Shown here: piece by piece, positions 45,481-56,010 of the stretch
Layout: every line of letters starts with the position of its first letter
How positions within the stretch are numbered: the first letter of the stretch is position 1
Source of the DNA: Sphaeramia orbicularis
Lineage: Eukaryota > Chordata > Actinopteri > Kurtiformes > Apogonidae
Assembly: GCF_902148855.1 (NCBI RefSeq)
Contig: NC_043963.1
Location: 35,095,327 to 35,159,326 of the forward strand
Direction of reading: 5' to 3'
Length of the DNA: 64,000 nt
Notes under the pieces: model-generated
What the model saw: the letters and a program-made list of their open reading frames with translations, nothing else
What the model was told of the DNA's origin: nothing
The model's database searches: none
Position numbers and translations under genes: made by a program

Positions 45481-45806
45481 CAAAAGTGGTAAAGCTTTAT
45501 TTGATCTGATCTTAATCATTTGTTTACAGTGACAGAAGATAGTGCTGCTTTTTTATATAAATATCACCTTTACAAATGCGCCTGTGAAAAATTATGCATC
45601 AAAAATATTAATCAAAGCTTTGAAGTAGCTTCAATGTTTAAGATAATTCACGTGGAAATAATAAAGAGTTGTCTATGTCTATATTTTATCTAAAATATAG
45701 CACAATTTTAAACGCAATCTGTATTATTATCGCGTAGAAACACGCAAATACGTGTAAAAAAAGGAAGAAAAAGAAAAGGGGGAAAAAAATCACATTTAAA
45801 GTAGCC

Positions 45807-45807
<1 letters not shown>

Positions 45808-45852
<45 letters not shown>
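45808..45852. repeat. (TAA)n trinucleotide repeat
   Basis: About 15 pure TAA units between regulatory-looking blocks A and B. Confidence 0.95.
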
Positions 45853-47879
45853 TTTCATTGTATTAACATTTTTTTAGTTCAATGACACTGCATATAAAGT
45901 ATATTTACATTAAGCTACAACGGCGTACTTTCTCAAATAAGTACATAATTGAATCCTCTTAATTTTGCCAATTTAAAATCAATTTGTCAATTTATTTGTT
46001 TGTTTTTTTAGTTGTGTGCAGTGTGTGTGCGTGTATGAGCGACTGTTGAAAATTAAAACAAAACCAAACGCAATCTGCTGATTCAATATGGGAACATATT
46101 TACCATAAATTAATTCTAAATTTTATAACTTTGCTGAAATCCTCAACCGCATGTTTATAATTGTAAACGCACTGACATAACCACTGCTGTCAAAGTTAAC
46201 ACAAGCGCATATTATCTTCTTATATTCATAAAGACAAGGGCGGATAAGCAAAGGAAAATAATAAAACAGAAAAAGTGTTGAAATCCTGGCTGTTATCGGT
46301 GCGACGAATCATTTTCATATGATCGAATGGGATACACCAGCAATAAATTCAGAAAAGTCACAAAATTATCATTGGACTGGATTTTTGTGATATTTAGTCT
46401 GAACGATAAACTTATGACAAAACAGACAAAAGAAGAAACATGAGGAGTCACACACATTATATTTGTGTATTTACTGTACCATCTGCTTTAAGCCCCAAAC
46501 TCCTGTTAAAATACCCGCATAAACAGGATAAGTCATACCAGTTGTTTATTCTCAAATAAAATGCATTAAATTAAGACCAGGGTTAACCCAAAGTCCCGAC
46601 TGTGCAAAAGGGAAATCCTGTATAGGGATCTAAAATAGTCCCAAATCAGAGTGAGTCACTTCCTGATATTTTCCTCTGGTCACCACCAGAGGTTATCAGC
46701 CCCCTGTCTCATGTCTGCAGCTGACACTGGCCTGCACCGCTTTAGAGCCTCCACACAAACAAAACTCATGACACTTTCTCAACATTTCAACTTTTTATGT
46801 CAAAAATCTCTGCAATTTAACGTATAAAAGCAACTTTGTGGTCACTTTTCCTTTTATTTTATTTTCCCAGAGTGATGTTTTAGGAGTTTTAGCCTGCGAC
46901 TTCATTGTTACTGCATTAAAAGTAATCCCGGGAGTGTGTTTAATTATTATGGGTAACAATGTAAGAAAATAAAAAATTTAATTTTCCAAAAATATTGTTT
47001 ATTTACTTTGTATTTACTGTAGGAGTAAAGGAGAGAAAAATGTTTTTTACATTATTTTAAAAAATTAAAGACTCTGGATAGCCTATACGTATGTATTTGT
47101 ATTTGACAAAATTAATAGTATTAATGTGAAGTTATATTTCCCTTTAAATACAAAATATAACAGCAAAACATACTTTAATTGCACTTTATCTTAAAACAGG
47201 CTACACTTAGCATATCCGTGTCATCTTATTTTATTATAATTTTATTATAATAATTTCTACATGTGGCAAAATGCTTTACAGCGCTGCTTAGCAAACTCTA
47301 AAATGACACAATTTCTGCCAAAATAAAAGTAGTAATTATCTTAAGTAACAGGAATTAAATGTAATGTGTATTCAGGACCAGGCATGTTTTCTTTAACTTC
47401 TCATATCTGCGCCCTGAAGATGCACAAATAAAACATACGCCTGTCACGGGACATACTCTACATTATTCCTTTACATATACGCACTTTTTGTCCGTTTAAT
47501 GCAAGGCGTTTACAGTGAACTAAAAAGTCTTAACGCACAGTTCCATTCAGGCCTGCTGGCATAGTAGGAAGAAAATGGCCATACCTTTAATCGTTATATT
47601 GTGGGCGACGTCGTATTATCATTTCCTCTCGCTGTGTAGGCACTATGGCTGCTGCTGAGGATTACTGGTGTTAGTGTGAGACGTCAAAAGTCCTACCTGT
47701 CCTCCGTGGTCAATAACACACACCTCATGATGAGTGCATGAAACCATTGGTGGTTCCAGAGGCATGGGCCAGAACAACTACTTTTAGGGGACTTCTGCAA
47801 AAAGCACAAAAAGAAAAGCGTCCAAATGTTAATGCAAACCTATAAGAGATGGTCAGAAATGCAGGTCAGAGGATATCAC

Positions 47880-48330
47880 TACACTTCCCCTTTTTTATGT
47901 ATTTATGGCATGCCATTAAGCCTGGCTGTCTAGACAGGGAAATAGCACCTTGTTTGCCTACAAACAAACCGCCGGCATTGGTGTCCAGCCCCCTATTTAT
48001 TATTCACAATCTGCTGTGATGTCAAGGTCAAAGTGACTGCATAGTCATGGTCAAGGGTAAATGACGAGCCCCACAACTTTCCACAAGGATTGAAAATGCA
48101 GGAACCAGACAAACACAAACTTCACCGCCCGAAATCACACCAACAAACTCCAAAGATGTGAAGAAGCGGAGGAAAATGAAAGAGTGTCGCTAATAACGGG
48201 CCATGTGAGACTTTAAAACTAAAAGCAAAACCTCCACCAACTGGGACGTCAGCGTCATTTTGTCTAAACCACCACCACATTACGTGTTGTTGTTTTTATT
48301 TAGATGCTGTTCAAGGTCATAGAAGTGAGT
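47880..48330. promoter_or_regulatory. candidate regulatory block B with SMAD palindrome and paired TCAAGGTCA
   Basis: This contains the perfect palindrome TGGCATGCCA (47905-47914), CTGTCTAGACAG (47926-47937, with the SMAD-type core GTCTAGAC), the 21-bp element shared with block A, and TCAAGGTCA at 48022-48030 and 48311-48319. A CGGGCCATGTGAG segment lies between. It lies 2.4-2.8 kb downstream of the hoxc13a stop. Density of recognised motifs is the highest in the window. Enhancer function is inference. Confidence 0.4.
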
Positions 48331-50680
48331 TTTGTGGAGGCAAAAGCAACTGTGTTTATTTTAATTTATTTGCACTTAAGGGCTCATATGCGTAACTTAT
48401 TCACACAAAAACTAGATTATGAGACTAGAAATACACTATTAAAGACAAGAAAGTTATGTTCACTTCAACTTTGATGATTCTTTTGAGGTTCTTGCATTAA
48501 TATACATTTTTTAATTAAATTGGTGTTTCCTCTGAATCAAAAGACTTTAAGGCCTGCATATGTGGAAAAACGGACCGCGCCTGCAAAAGCTTTACATTCA
48601 GAATAAGTGAATGTATATAATACGTACATTTAATAAAATACATCTTCCATATTCCATGTTTAATAATGGTGTGTATGCTACACTTTCGCCGCCCGCGTGC
48701 GTGCGCACAATCAGAGTAACTGTTATGTTTAGAATGAAAATGCAAAAAAAATGTACGGACTCAAGCACTAATATAAACAAATATATGTTAAAGTTCAATG
48801 CACAGCTCATCTGAGCTCATCACGCTTTGCATTTCTCGGTCCATAGCATGACAAATAATCAAATCTTGAATCTAAATCAGAATGCACGCGGAGCTGCAAA
48901 CCTACACACATTGTTTATTTCAGATGCATATTTACGCACGCAAACTTTTCTCTTTTTAAGGCAGCTTCTTTTTTTAATCCATTCATCAAATATCAAGTAA
49001 TGCTGATGTAGAAGGAGGAAATATTGCCGAAATAACTGACGGGATTGCACTCAGTCCTTTTGGGGCGCAAAAAATGTTGCCTTTAAATGCATCCACGAGA
49101 TATAATTAATACATGCAGGTTATGAAAGGCTGAGAACAGCACTGGTGGTACAGCTAGTCCAGGCTGTCCTGACAGCTGATATGCTTTTTGACATGTGAGA
49201 TAGTTAGAGATGATAGTGCCAACTTAACTTTTGCCAAGTCACATTTCAGGTAATGAAGACACCTTTGGCGTTAACCTGACTGAAAATCCGGAATGAGCTG
49301 GAAACCATGATGTTTTGTTTTGTTTTTGTTTTGTTTTTTAAATCATAGGTCTACCTGTTTCTCTCACCCGCTGATGGAGCTTCTCTAAATTAATCCTGTG
49401 AAACATCAGATGCGTAAAAATTTCATCTGACATCCATATCCGGTACAGAGATGCGATTATAATTCATTTACTGTGGTATTTTTCTCACAGTTGGCGTGGA
49501 AGATGCGGATAATCTAAATATACGTAATTACTATGTCGTTTTCCTGGAAAAAAAACAAACATAAAATACCCAGAAAGTTTTAATCCAACACCTTAAATCT
49601 TAAACCCTTCATTCTGCATCCATCCACACTCTGCATATGAAGGAAAACAACCACAATGCAATGGGGTTTTTGCTGTAATTTGAGAAAGGAAATGTTGCAA
49701 GTAGGCTGTTTGATTGACTTGAATATGTGAGCATATTCATAATCATCATTTATTTATGAAACACGTTACCAGTACGTAATTCAACACCACAATACAGTTT
49801 CACATACTGCACCAAAGTAGAAATTACAGGCTTCGTACAAGGCGTGGGATTAGCTCCAATGCTACAAAGAACAAAATAAAACGATTGTGCATTTATGTGT
49901 AATACTCACTGACTTTTAATGGTTTACAATCATTCCAGTTGCATGACAGAATCCTTCACTGATAAAGGAAAACATACAGGTCTTGGGATATTCCAGTTTA
50001 CAGTTCCGCCATACAAGATAATATGAATTAAATAAAGGCATTGCACTATACAGATTAACAACATAGCAGCCTTTGTTTTACCCCAGGCTTAAGAGAACAT
50101 ATCCCACACATAGGAACATTGTTTTTCTTTTTTTAATCAGAAGAAATATTTAGAAAAAAAAAAAAATCATTGTTCTCCCATAACTCCCTCTGTGAGCTCT
50201 TCGTCGAAGGTCTTTAAGTCTTTGAAGTTGTAGGTTTGCCACAATATCTCCTGTTTTTTATGGCGATTATGTTTTTTAGAATGACATCAAACCAATCTGC
50301 CCGTTACAAGTCTGACAAACGTATCAGTCCTTTTGAAGATCTGGCTTAAAAAATAAAAAGGAAAAAAAAAAAAAAAAACACGCAATACTTGTCTTTGAAA
50401 TACAGATATCGTTTTAAATATTATATATTTATATATGTACATTCATATAAAACAAATGTGAAGTGAATTTTCAGTTTTTTCACAGTTCTTAGAGCGTTAT
50501 TCTCTAAACTGAAAAACGTGGGGCGGTGTAATGGTCGATGAAGATGATGATGGAACTTAAATTAAGAAAAACACTCAGTCAAAAATGTTCTTCAGCCACG
50601 ATTTTAGATGCAAGAGGTAAATATATGGCATGGCATTTTGGAAGGTATGAGTTGCTCTTTCCAGGAGGTCGCTCATCTTA

Positions 50681-50937
50681 TCAAGTGGTGTGCATGTGAT
50701 TGGTCTTGGATTTACTGACAAATTTCTTCTCCTTGACCCGCCGGTTTTGAAACCAGATGGTGACTTGACGCTCTGACAGGTTTGTGGCAGCTGAGATGCG
50801 CCTTCTTTTGTCTTTGGTTATGAACTTGCTGGCTGCATACTCTTTCTCCAGCTCCTTCAGCTGGATCTTGGTGTAAGGGACGCGCTTTTTACGCCCTCGA
50901 CGATAACTGCTGACCTCAGGCTGCAGTGGCACAACAT
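50681..50937 (-). CDS. hoxc13a: Hoxc13a, coding exon 2 (homeobox)
   Basis: This is the homeobox exon of Hoxc13a. The acceptor TTTTCCAG precedes 50937, and the exon completes a GAT codon, giving [19 protein letters not shown], which is conserved with mammalian HOXC13. The homeodomain spans residues about 236-295: [10 protein letters not shown], the Hox13-diagnostic [20 protein letters not shown] and [13 protein letters not shown], with Val/Thr in place of Lys/Met of other Hox groups. The 11-residue tail [11 protein letters not shown] ends at TGA. The full protein is 306 residues. Confidence 0.97.
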
Positions 50938-51113
50938 CTGGAAAATGAAAAAGAAAATACAAGAAATATGTTAGACTTTAAACACCAACGTTAGTTTGAC
51001 AAAACCATTAATTATGCATATGCTCTGAAAAAAGAATGTTGCATTTCACTTTAAATAAATATGAATTTTAACTCGTTAAAATGAAGTGTAATTATAAAGA
51101 AGTTCGACCTCTG

Positions 51114-51184
<71 letters not shown>

Positions 51185-53240
51185 ACGGTGGGGGTGGGGG
51201 GTGGGGGTGAGGAGGCAAGCATCAGATATATTGGTGTAGTCAGGTTCTCAGGTGTTCTGCACCTGACATTAAGGAATGTAATAATCATCATATCGTGTGA
51301 GTTTACTGTTGAGCGCAAACTACAAGAATTGTTACGTCCTATTCAGCTTTCTCATTCTACTTTTATTATCCAAATAAAGTTGTTAATCGTGTCTTAGATA
51401 AATCTCTGTCAGAAATCTTTAATTGGGCTTCACTTTTGCACTAAAACTGTAAGAATGAACTGTTCGTTAAAAGTGTGTTTATTTTAAACACGGGAAGTGT
51501 GAGCAATATGGCGGCCTATGTGTCTGGATACACACTAAATAACTCAGGCTATGAACAAAAATGCACCACAATCCGCCCCTTAAATTAGATAAGAACAGAA
51601 AAGTGTATTTGACTATTGCGCTATAACTACCATAAATATAAATACATTAAAATTTATAACAAAAACGCATAGTAATTTATCTGAGATGACACGTCGTTAA
51701 TTCCAACAATATTGATTCTAAATGTTTGAACTCAACCAAAAACATTTTGACACTAGCTATATATACATAAATATTTACAATATATAAACATACATATATA
51801 ATATATGTATGTTCAGGAGAACAAAGTGCTGCGATTCCACCCTATGGCCAGACTGACGCTGAGTTTAAGACAACCAATGAAAAACATGACAGGACAAGTA
51901 TGGTAATACCTTGAGAAATAGTGGCAAGCTGTGAGACATGAAGCTTTTTACCCGCGTGTAATTTTACAATCTGGGGATGTTGAAATTTCTTCATAGCTGA
52001 TGTAGGTATGTGGGATTATACAGATGTTCATTTAGGACAGTGGATCCCAAAATAACACTTGTATGCTCACACAACTTCGCTGATACATTAATATCCTCCT
52101 GTGAGTGTGTTTTAGAGACTATGTGAAAACTGGCAGATGATTGGTAGATTATTTCCTGACAAAATAGTATTAGTGCAGTGTAGTTTGCATGTGTGTGAAC
52201 TCAGTCATTGAATGTAGTGAGACACACATACGCGCGCGCAGGGACAGCGTGTGCCTGTGTTTTTGTGCCTGTGTGTGCGCGTGCTTGTTTACGTGCCCGT
52301 GCTTGCGTGGCTTGATCGTGTGTATTTTCAGTAAAAGGGGGGCGAGTGTGAAGTTCAGTGGAGGTCGGAGAGCATCCTTATCTGAAATTAAAATACCTAC
52401 AGATTTCACCAAGATAATAAACCCTCGTGGCAAACGGAGCAGCCTAGTAAACACTCTGTAAACGACATACTGGTCGGGCCCTTGTGTCTATTATCAGATA
52501 TCATGCATGTTGCATGATAATAAGAAAAGCAAAAGGCTAAGCTCATTACAGTCACATAATTAAGCAGTGGTTGTGGTGCATTCATGAAACGTGGTACACA
52601 AATATCCAATGCAAATTTATCCTGTATGCAAAAAGACTGTGGAGACGTCGCAGGACGCACAGATTTATTGGCACTATTCTAACAACTCTAGGCTAGGCTT
52701 ATATGCACTAGATTGTCAAACTGGGGGCAAAGGTATACCTGCAGTGGTGTTTCAATATTCTACGACACTGAAAACGAACTACTCATCATATGACTTGAAA
52801 GTGGGAAAAAAAATTACACACTGCCAAACCCAAATTCTTACTCTGTATTAACCGTAATTTATTGAAAAACTATAGCAAATTATAAACCTTATAATTATTT
52901 TAATGCTACCTTCAAAATAAAGCAGTGTTTGTTAAATTATGGGATACTGTCTACAGTTCATAACGCACATATGACAACACACAAGAGACTGTGACAGTTG
53001 TTTGTTTGAGCTGCACATTTAGTGTTTCCCTGCACTTTCTGGTAAGTTGATATTGGCAGTTTAACACAATAAAATTCATGAACTATGCAATAACATCTCA
53101 GCAGGGTAAAATATCAGCCTATATTTAAATAGCTATCTTAATGTGATGACACAGGTGCTAAAAGCCAACAAGCCGCTGGACTAACTCATGAATTCCTGTC
53201 TGTGGGAAACGCATGAAAATAAAAGTGATCGGTTTCGTAC
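50938..53240 (-). other. hoxc13a: hoxc13a intron
   Basis: A 2303-bp intron, the longest complete intron of the window. It has a GTACGA donor (non-consensus at position 5) and TTTTCCAG acceptor. It contains a (GT)33 microsatellite (51116-51181) followed by a G-rich GGTGGGGGTGGG stretch (51187-51212). The rest is AT-rich. Confidence 0.9.
51116..51181. repeat. (GT)33 microsatellite
   Basis: A pure GT tract of about 66 bp in the hoxc13a intron, followed by a short G-rich stretch. Confidence 0.97.
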
Positions 53241-53904
53241 CTGGAAAAGGTGATTTCCACAGATGAGTTGACTGCGTTTGTTCTTTGGAGCAGTACACCT
53301 GCCCATCCCAGCCATTGGAGAGAGCCCAGTGCTGGTAACCCTCCATGGGGATCAAGGCGTCGTGCCGCGGCTCAGGATGGGCACTGATACTGGGCACCAC
53401 AGACACGTCCAGATATCCAGGGACAGCCTGATAAGAGCTGGCGAAACTCGGGTAAAAGGCAAACTCTTTTGCCCTGGTAGACAGTTCTTCCGTGGGCAGC
53501 GCTGTGCTGGGCTCGGCATATTTCTCTGCAGGATGATACGAGCAAGGCTTCTGCTGCAAGTTCACGTTGTGCGAATGAGATAATCTACAGCCGTAATATG
53601 GGTTTCCAAATGGATAACCGTAGCTCAAAGATGCACTCGATGATGTCTGGGGAGCGGGACACTGTCGGCCGGTGTCTGGAGAGGAAATATCCGAGTAGAC
53701 GGAGCCCTGGTGGGTCGCTATGGTGCCAGAATGTCGTCCCAGCGCGGGGTGCGACATCAGGTCCCTGCAGTGGGTCGCAGGGCAATTACCGCTCAGTCCC
53801 TCCATTGTTTGGCTTTTATTCTGGTTGTTTTCATTCGGGCTTTTTTCATAAACGTACATCAAGGTGTCCGCCCAGCGTGGATGCAGAACCAGCGAAGTCG
53901 TCAT
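53241..53904 (-). CDS. hoxc13a: Hoxc13a, coding exon 1
   Basis: This is the first coding exon of Hoxc13a, the most 5' (posterior) HoxC gene. In mammals HOXC13 acts in hair and nail; in fish hoxc13a acts in tail and fin patterning and regeneration. The start MTTSLVLHPRWADTLMYVYE is the conserved Hoxc13 amino terminus. Further conserved blocks are CRDLMSHP, SLSYGYPFGNPYYGCRLSH, NVNLQQKPCSYHP and RAKEFAFYPSFASSYQ, followed by GYLDVSVVP, EGYQHWALSNGWDGQVYC and LWKSPFP at the end. It encodes 221 residues plus one base. The alanine and glycine tracts typical of mammalian HOXC13 are absent, as usual in fish. The phase-1 GTACGA donor joins exon 2 for 306 residues. CACGTGAT lies 128 bp upstream of the ATG. 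No gene follows upstream within 10 kb. Confidence 0.97.
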
Positions 53905-54031
53905 ATCAGGGGCTGCCGATGCTTTTTAAAAGTCGACTACTCCAAGACGGACACCTCATTTCCAACTACATTTTACACCAAGCGCATGCGCACACGAGGC
54001 CCTCGTGTGTCCACTTCATTAAGAATCTGGC

Positions 54032-54039
54032 ACGTGATA
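54032..54039 (-). promoter_or_regulatory. hoxc13a: hoxc13a proximal E-box
   Basis: CACGTGAT on the plus strand, 128 bp upstream of the hoxc13a ATG, in the same orientation as the copies upstream of hoxc9a and hoxc11a. Confidence 0.4.
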
Positions 54040-54894
54040 TGCTAACAAGTCCTACGAGATTGGGCTTGTGAGTTGGGGCAGAGCAGCCCTTTAAAGACCC
54101 TCTGCCTCACATGTCACAGTTTTTTCCTGCAGAATACCGAGTCATATCATTGGCTTAAATCACCTAAACCCACACCCTTAAAGGGGAGTTTGGATAGCCT
54201 ACTTTCAAGATTGGGGGAAACGAAAACAACCTGTGAAATTTGGCCGACTTAGAGAGCTGCCAGAGAATATAACAACCAATGGTACATGTCAAAGTTGGTA
54301 TAAAATAAAATAAAATAAAATAGAAAAAAACACGTATATTTCTAAATCTAAGTTGCAGAATGTGCGTCATGACGCACTGGTGCGCAGGGTGTGCGCCTCA
54401 GTGGGTTTACTGCTCGGTTTTGCTCCATCTTAAATTTAGCTTTAGATTATTTAATATCATACTGGACACAAAACTAATACATTCTGAACCCCCTGTCTTC
54501 TTCTAAATAAACCTCCATAACGTACCCGAATGTTCACGGATTAAAATAAATGTAGTTGTCGATTTCAAGACTATAAACACGAACCGTCCAATCTTATCTC
54601 CTCTGCTGTTTTGAAGGACGCATTTAATGTAAACCCAAATATAACTGCCATAGGGTTATCTATTACGATGCTGAGATGAGATTCTAGGTGTGGAGTGGGC
54701 GACTTTTCCCCTCAGTGCGCACTTATCGTTAGGCAGTTACATTTTTTAATCAGATACATTCACTGATTATCCTCATGGAGCCTAAAACGACTATTTACTT
54801 TTTGTTGCATGAGGCGTTTTTTTTGTATTTATTATTTATTTAATCTGTAGGATGGAAAGAGGGACAATATGGCATCAGCACAGTGGGTATACCA

Positions 54895-54896
<2 letters not shown>

Positions 54897-54943
<47 letters not shown>

Positions 54944-54961
54944 GTCAGTGTGTGTGTGTCA

Positions 54962-54992
<31 letters not shown>

Positions 54993-54998
54993 TGTGTG
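54897..54998. repeat. compound (GT)n(TA)n(GT)n microsatellite
   Basis: About 17 GT units, about 6 TA units, then two further interrupted GT tracts over about 100 bp, 1 kb upstream of hoxc13a. Confidence 0.95.
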
Positions 54999-55639
54999 GA
55001 GGGGGGATATTTTAGTATTTGGAAAGTTATGTGTTAAATGAGTGTCAGCAGTTACAACCGCACGCCGAGGTTAACAGCTCTCGCTCAGGTAAGAACTAAC
55101 CCTGGACAGAATATTAGAGGTTTCATTTGTGGCTCTTATCACTGTAATCTCCTGCAGTGAATGGTAGCTCGAATTATTGATGTACATGTTGTTCCGCATT
55201 ATGTTTGGGCCCACAAGCTTGTTCGGCGATAACGTGGCAATTAAATTTAACCATTAGAGGAATTCATGTGATGTTTGACTTCCACTTGGCTCCTCATTCA
55301 TGCCATAGAAGAGGATGTTCACTCTCCCAGACGAAAATATGAACAAGAGGCTGCTTTGAGCTGGAATGTGGTGCAGGCTGCAGCCCTTATCCACTTGGAC
55401 ATCATGGTAGAAATGCGGACGTATTTCCCCCAGGAATTCTTCCTCCACAATTTTACACACATCTTCCTTTAGGAAAAGCAGCAATAACCACCGACTAAAT
55501 CTAATTCTAAAATCCAAAAAGCTCATTTTCACTCACTTTCTCCTCACACTTAGACACTTTGGGGAAATCCTAATCCTTTTTTTGTTCATTTCTTTCAATT
55601 TCTTCTGGGTTAATATTTAAAGCTGGCTGTATTTTTTTA

Positions 55640-56010
55640 GTCTTAAATGTTACCGATGGGATAGGCCCACAAAGTATCCATTAAATAGGCTTTCTGCAAT
55701 GCCTATCCCATGAGTCACTCATAAAGCAGGCTACGAGCTGCCTTACGAAGGGTGCCTAGTTTATCAACCTTTTTTTTGCGCTGCTGAGTTGCCTTGGGAA
55801 TAATCAGGCCACCGTGTGTGTATTTTAAAGTCTAAGGAAGCTAGACCCCTTTCCTTCTTTGGACAGACACTATATAGTTCTTTTGTCTCAAGGAAATTGC
55901 AACTACGAAGGGCTCATCCAAACGGCAGCTGCACGGAAGTCCAAGGTCAAGGTAAAAAAACGCAGACAAACAGGGTCGTAATCAGAGTCTAGACAGACAA
56001 GAATGAACTT
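55640..56010. promoter_or_regulatory. candidate regulatory block C upstream of hoxc13a
   Basis: About 1.7-2.1 kb upstream of the hoxc13a ATG. It contains an 11-bp perfect inverted repeat (ATGGGATAGGC 55656-55666, GCCTATCCCAT 55701-55711), an AP-1-like TGAGTCAC (55711-55718), CCAAGGTCAAGG (55941-55952) and a SMAD palindrome GTCTAGAC followed by a second AGAC (55987-55998). GC-richer than flanks. Inferred enhancer or distal promoter. Confidence 0.35.

Larger units (their letters stand above)
42776..50680. other. hoxc12a-hoxc13a intergenic region
   Basis: This 7.9 kb contains poly-A/poly-T tracts near 43650-43700, (TAA)n at 45808-45852 and two motif-rich blocks (45240-45480 and 47880-48330) that share a 21-bp element. 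It also holds the hoxc13a 3' UTR left of 50681, with a possible AATAAA at 49749-49754 on the minus strand. No gene is supportable. Confidence 0.65.
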
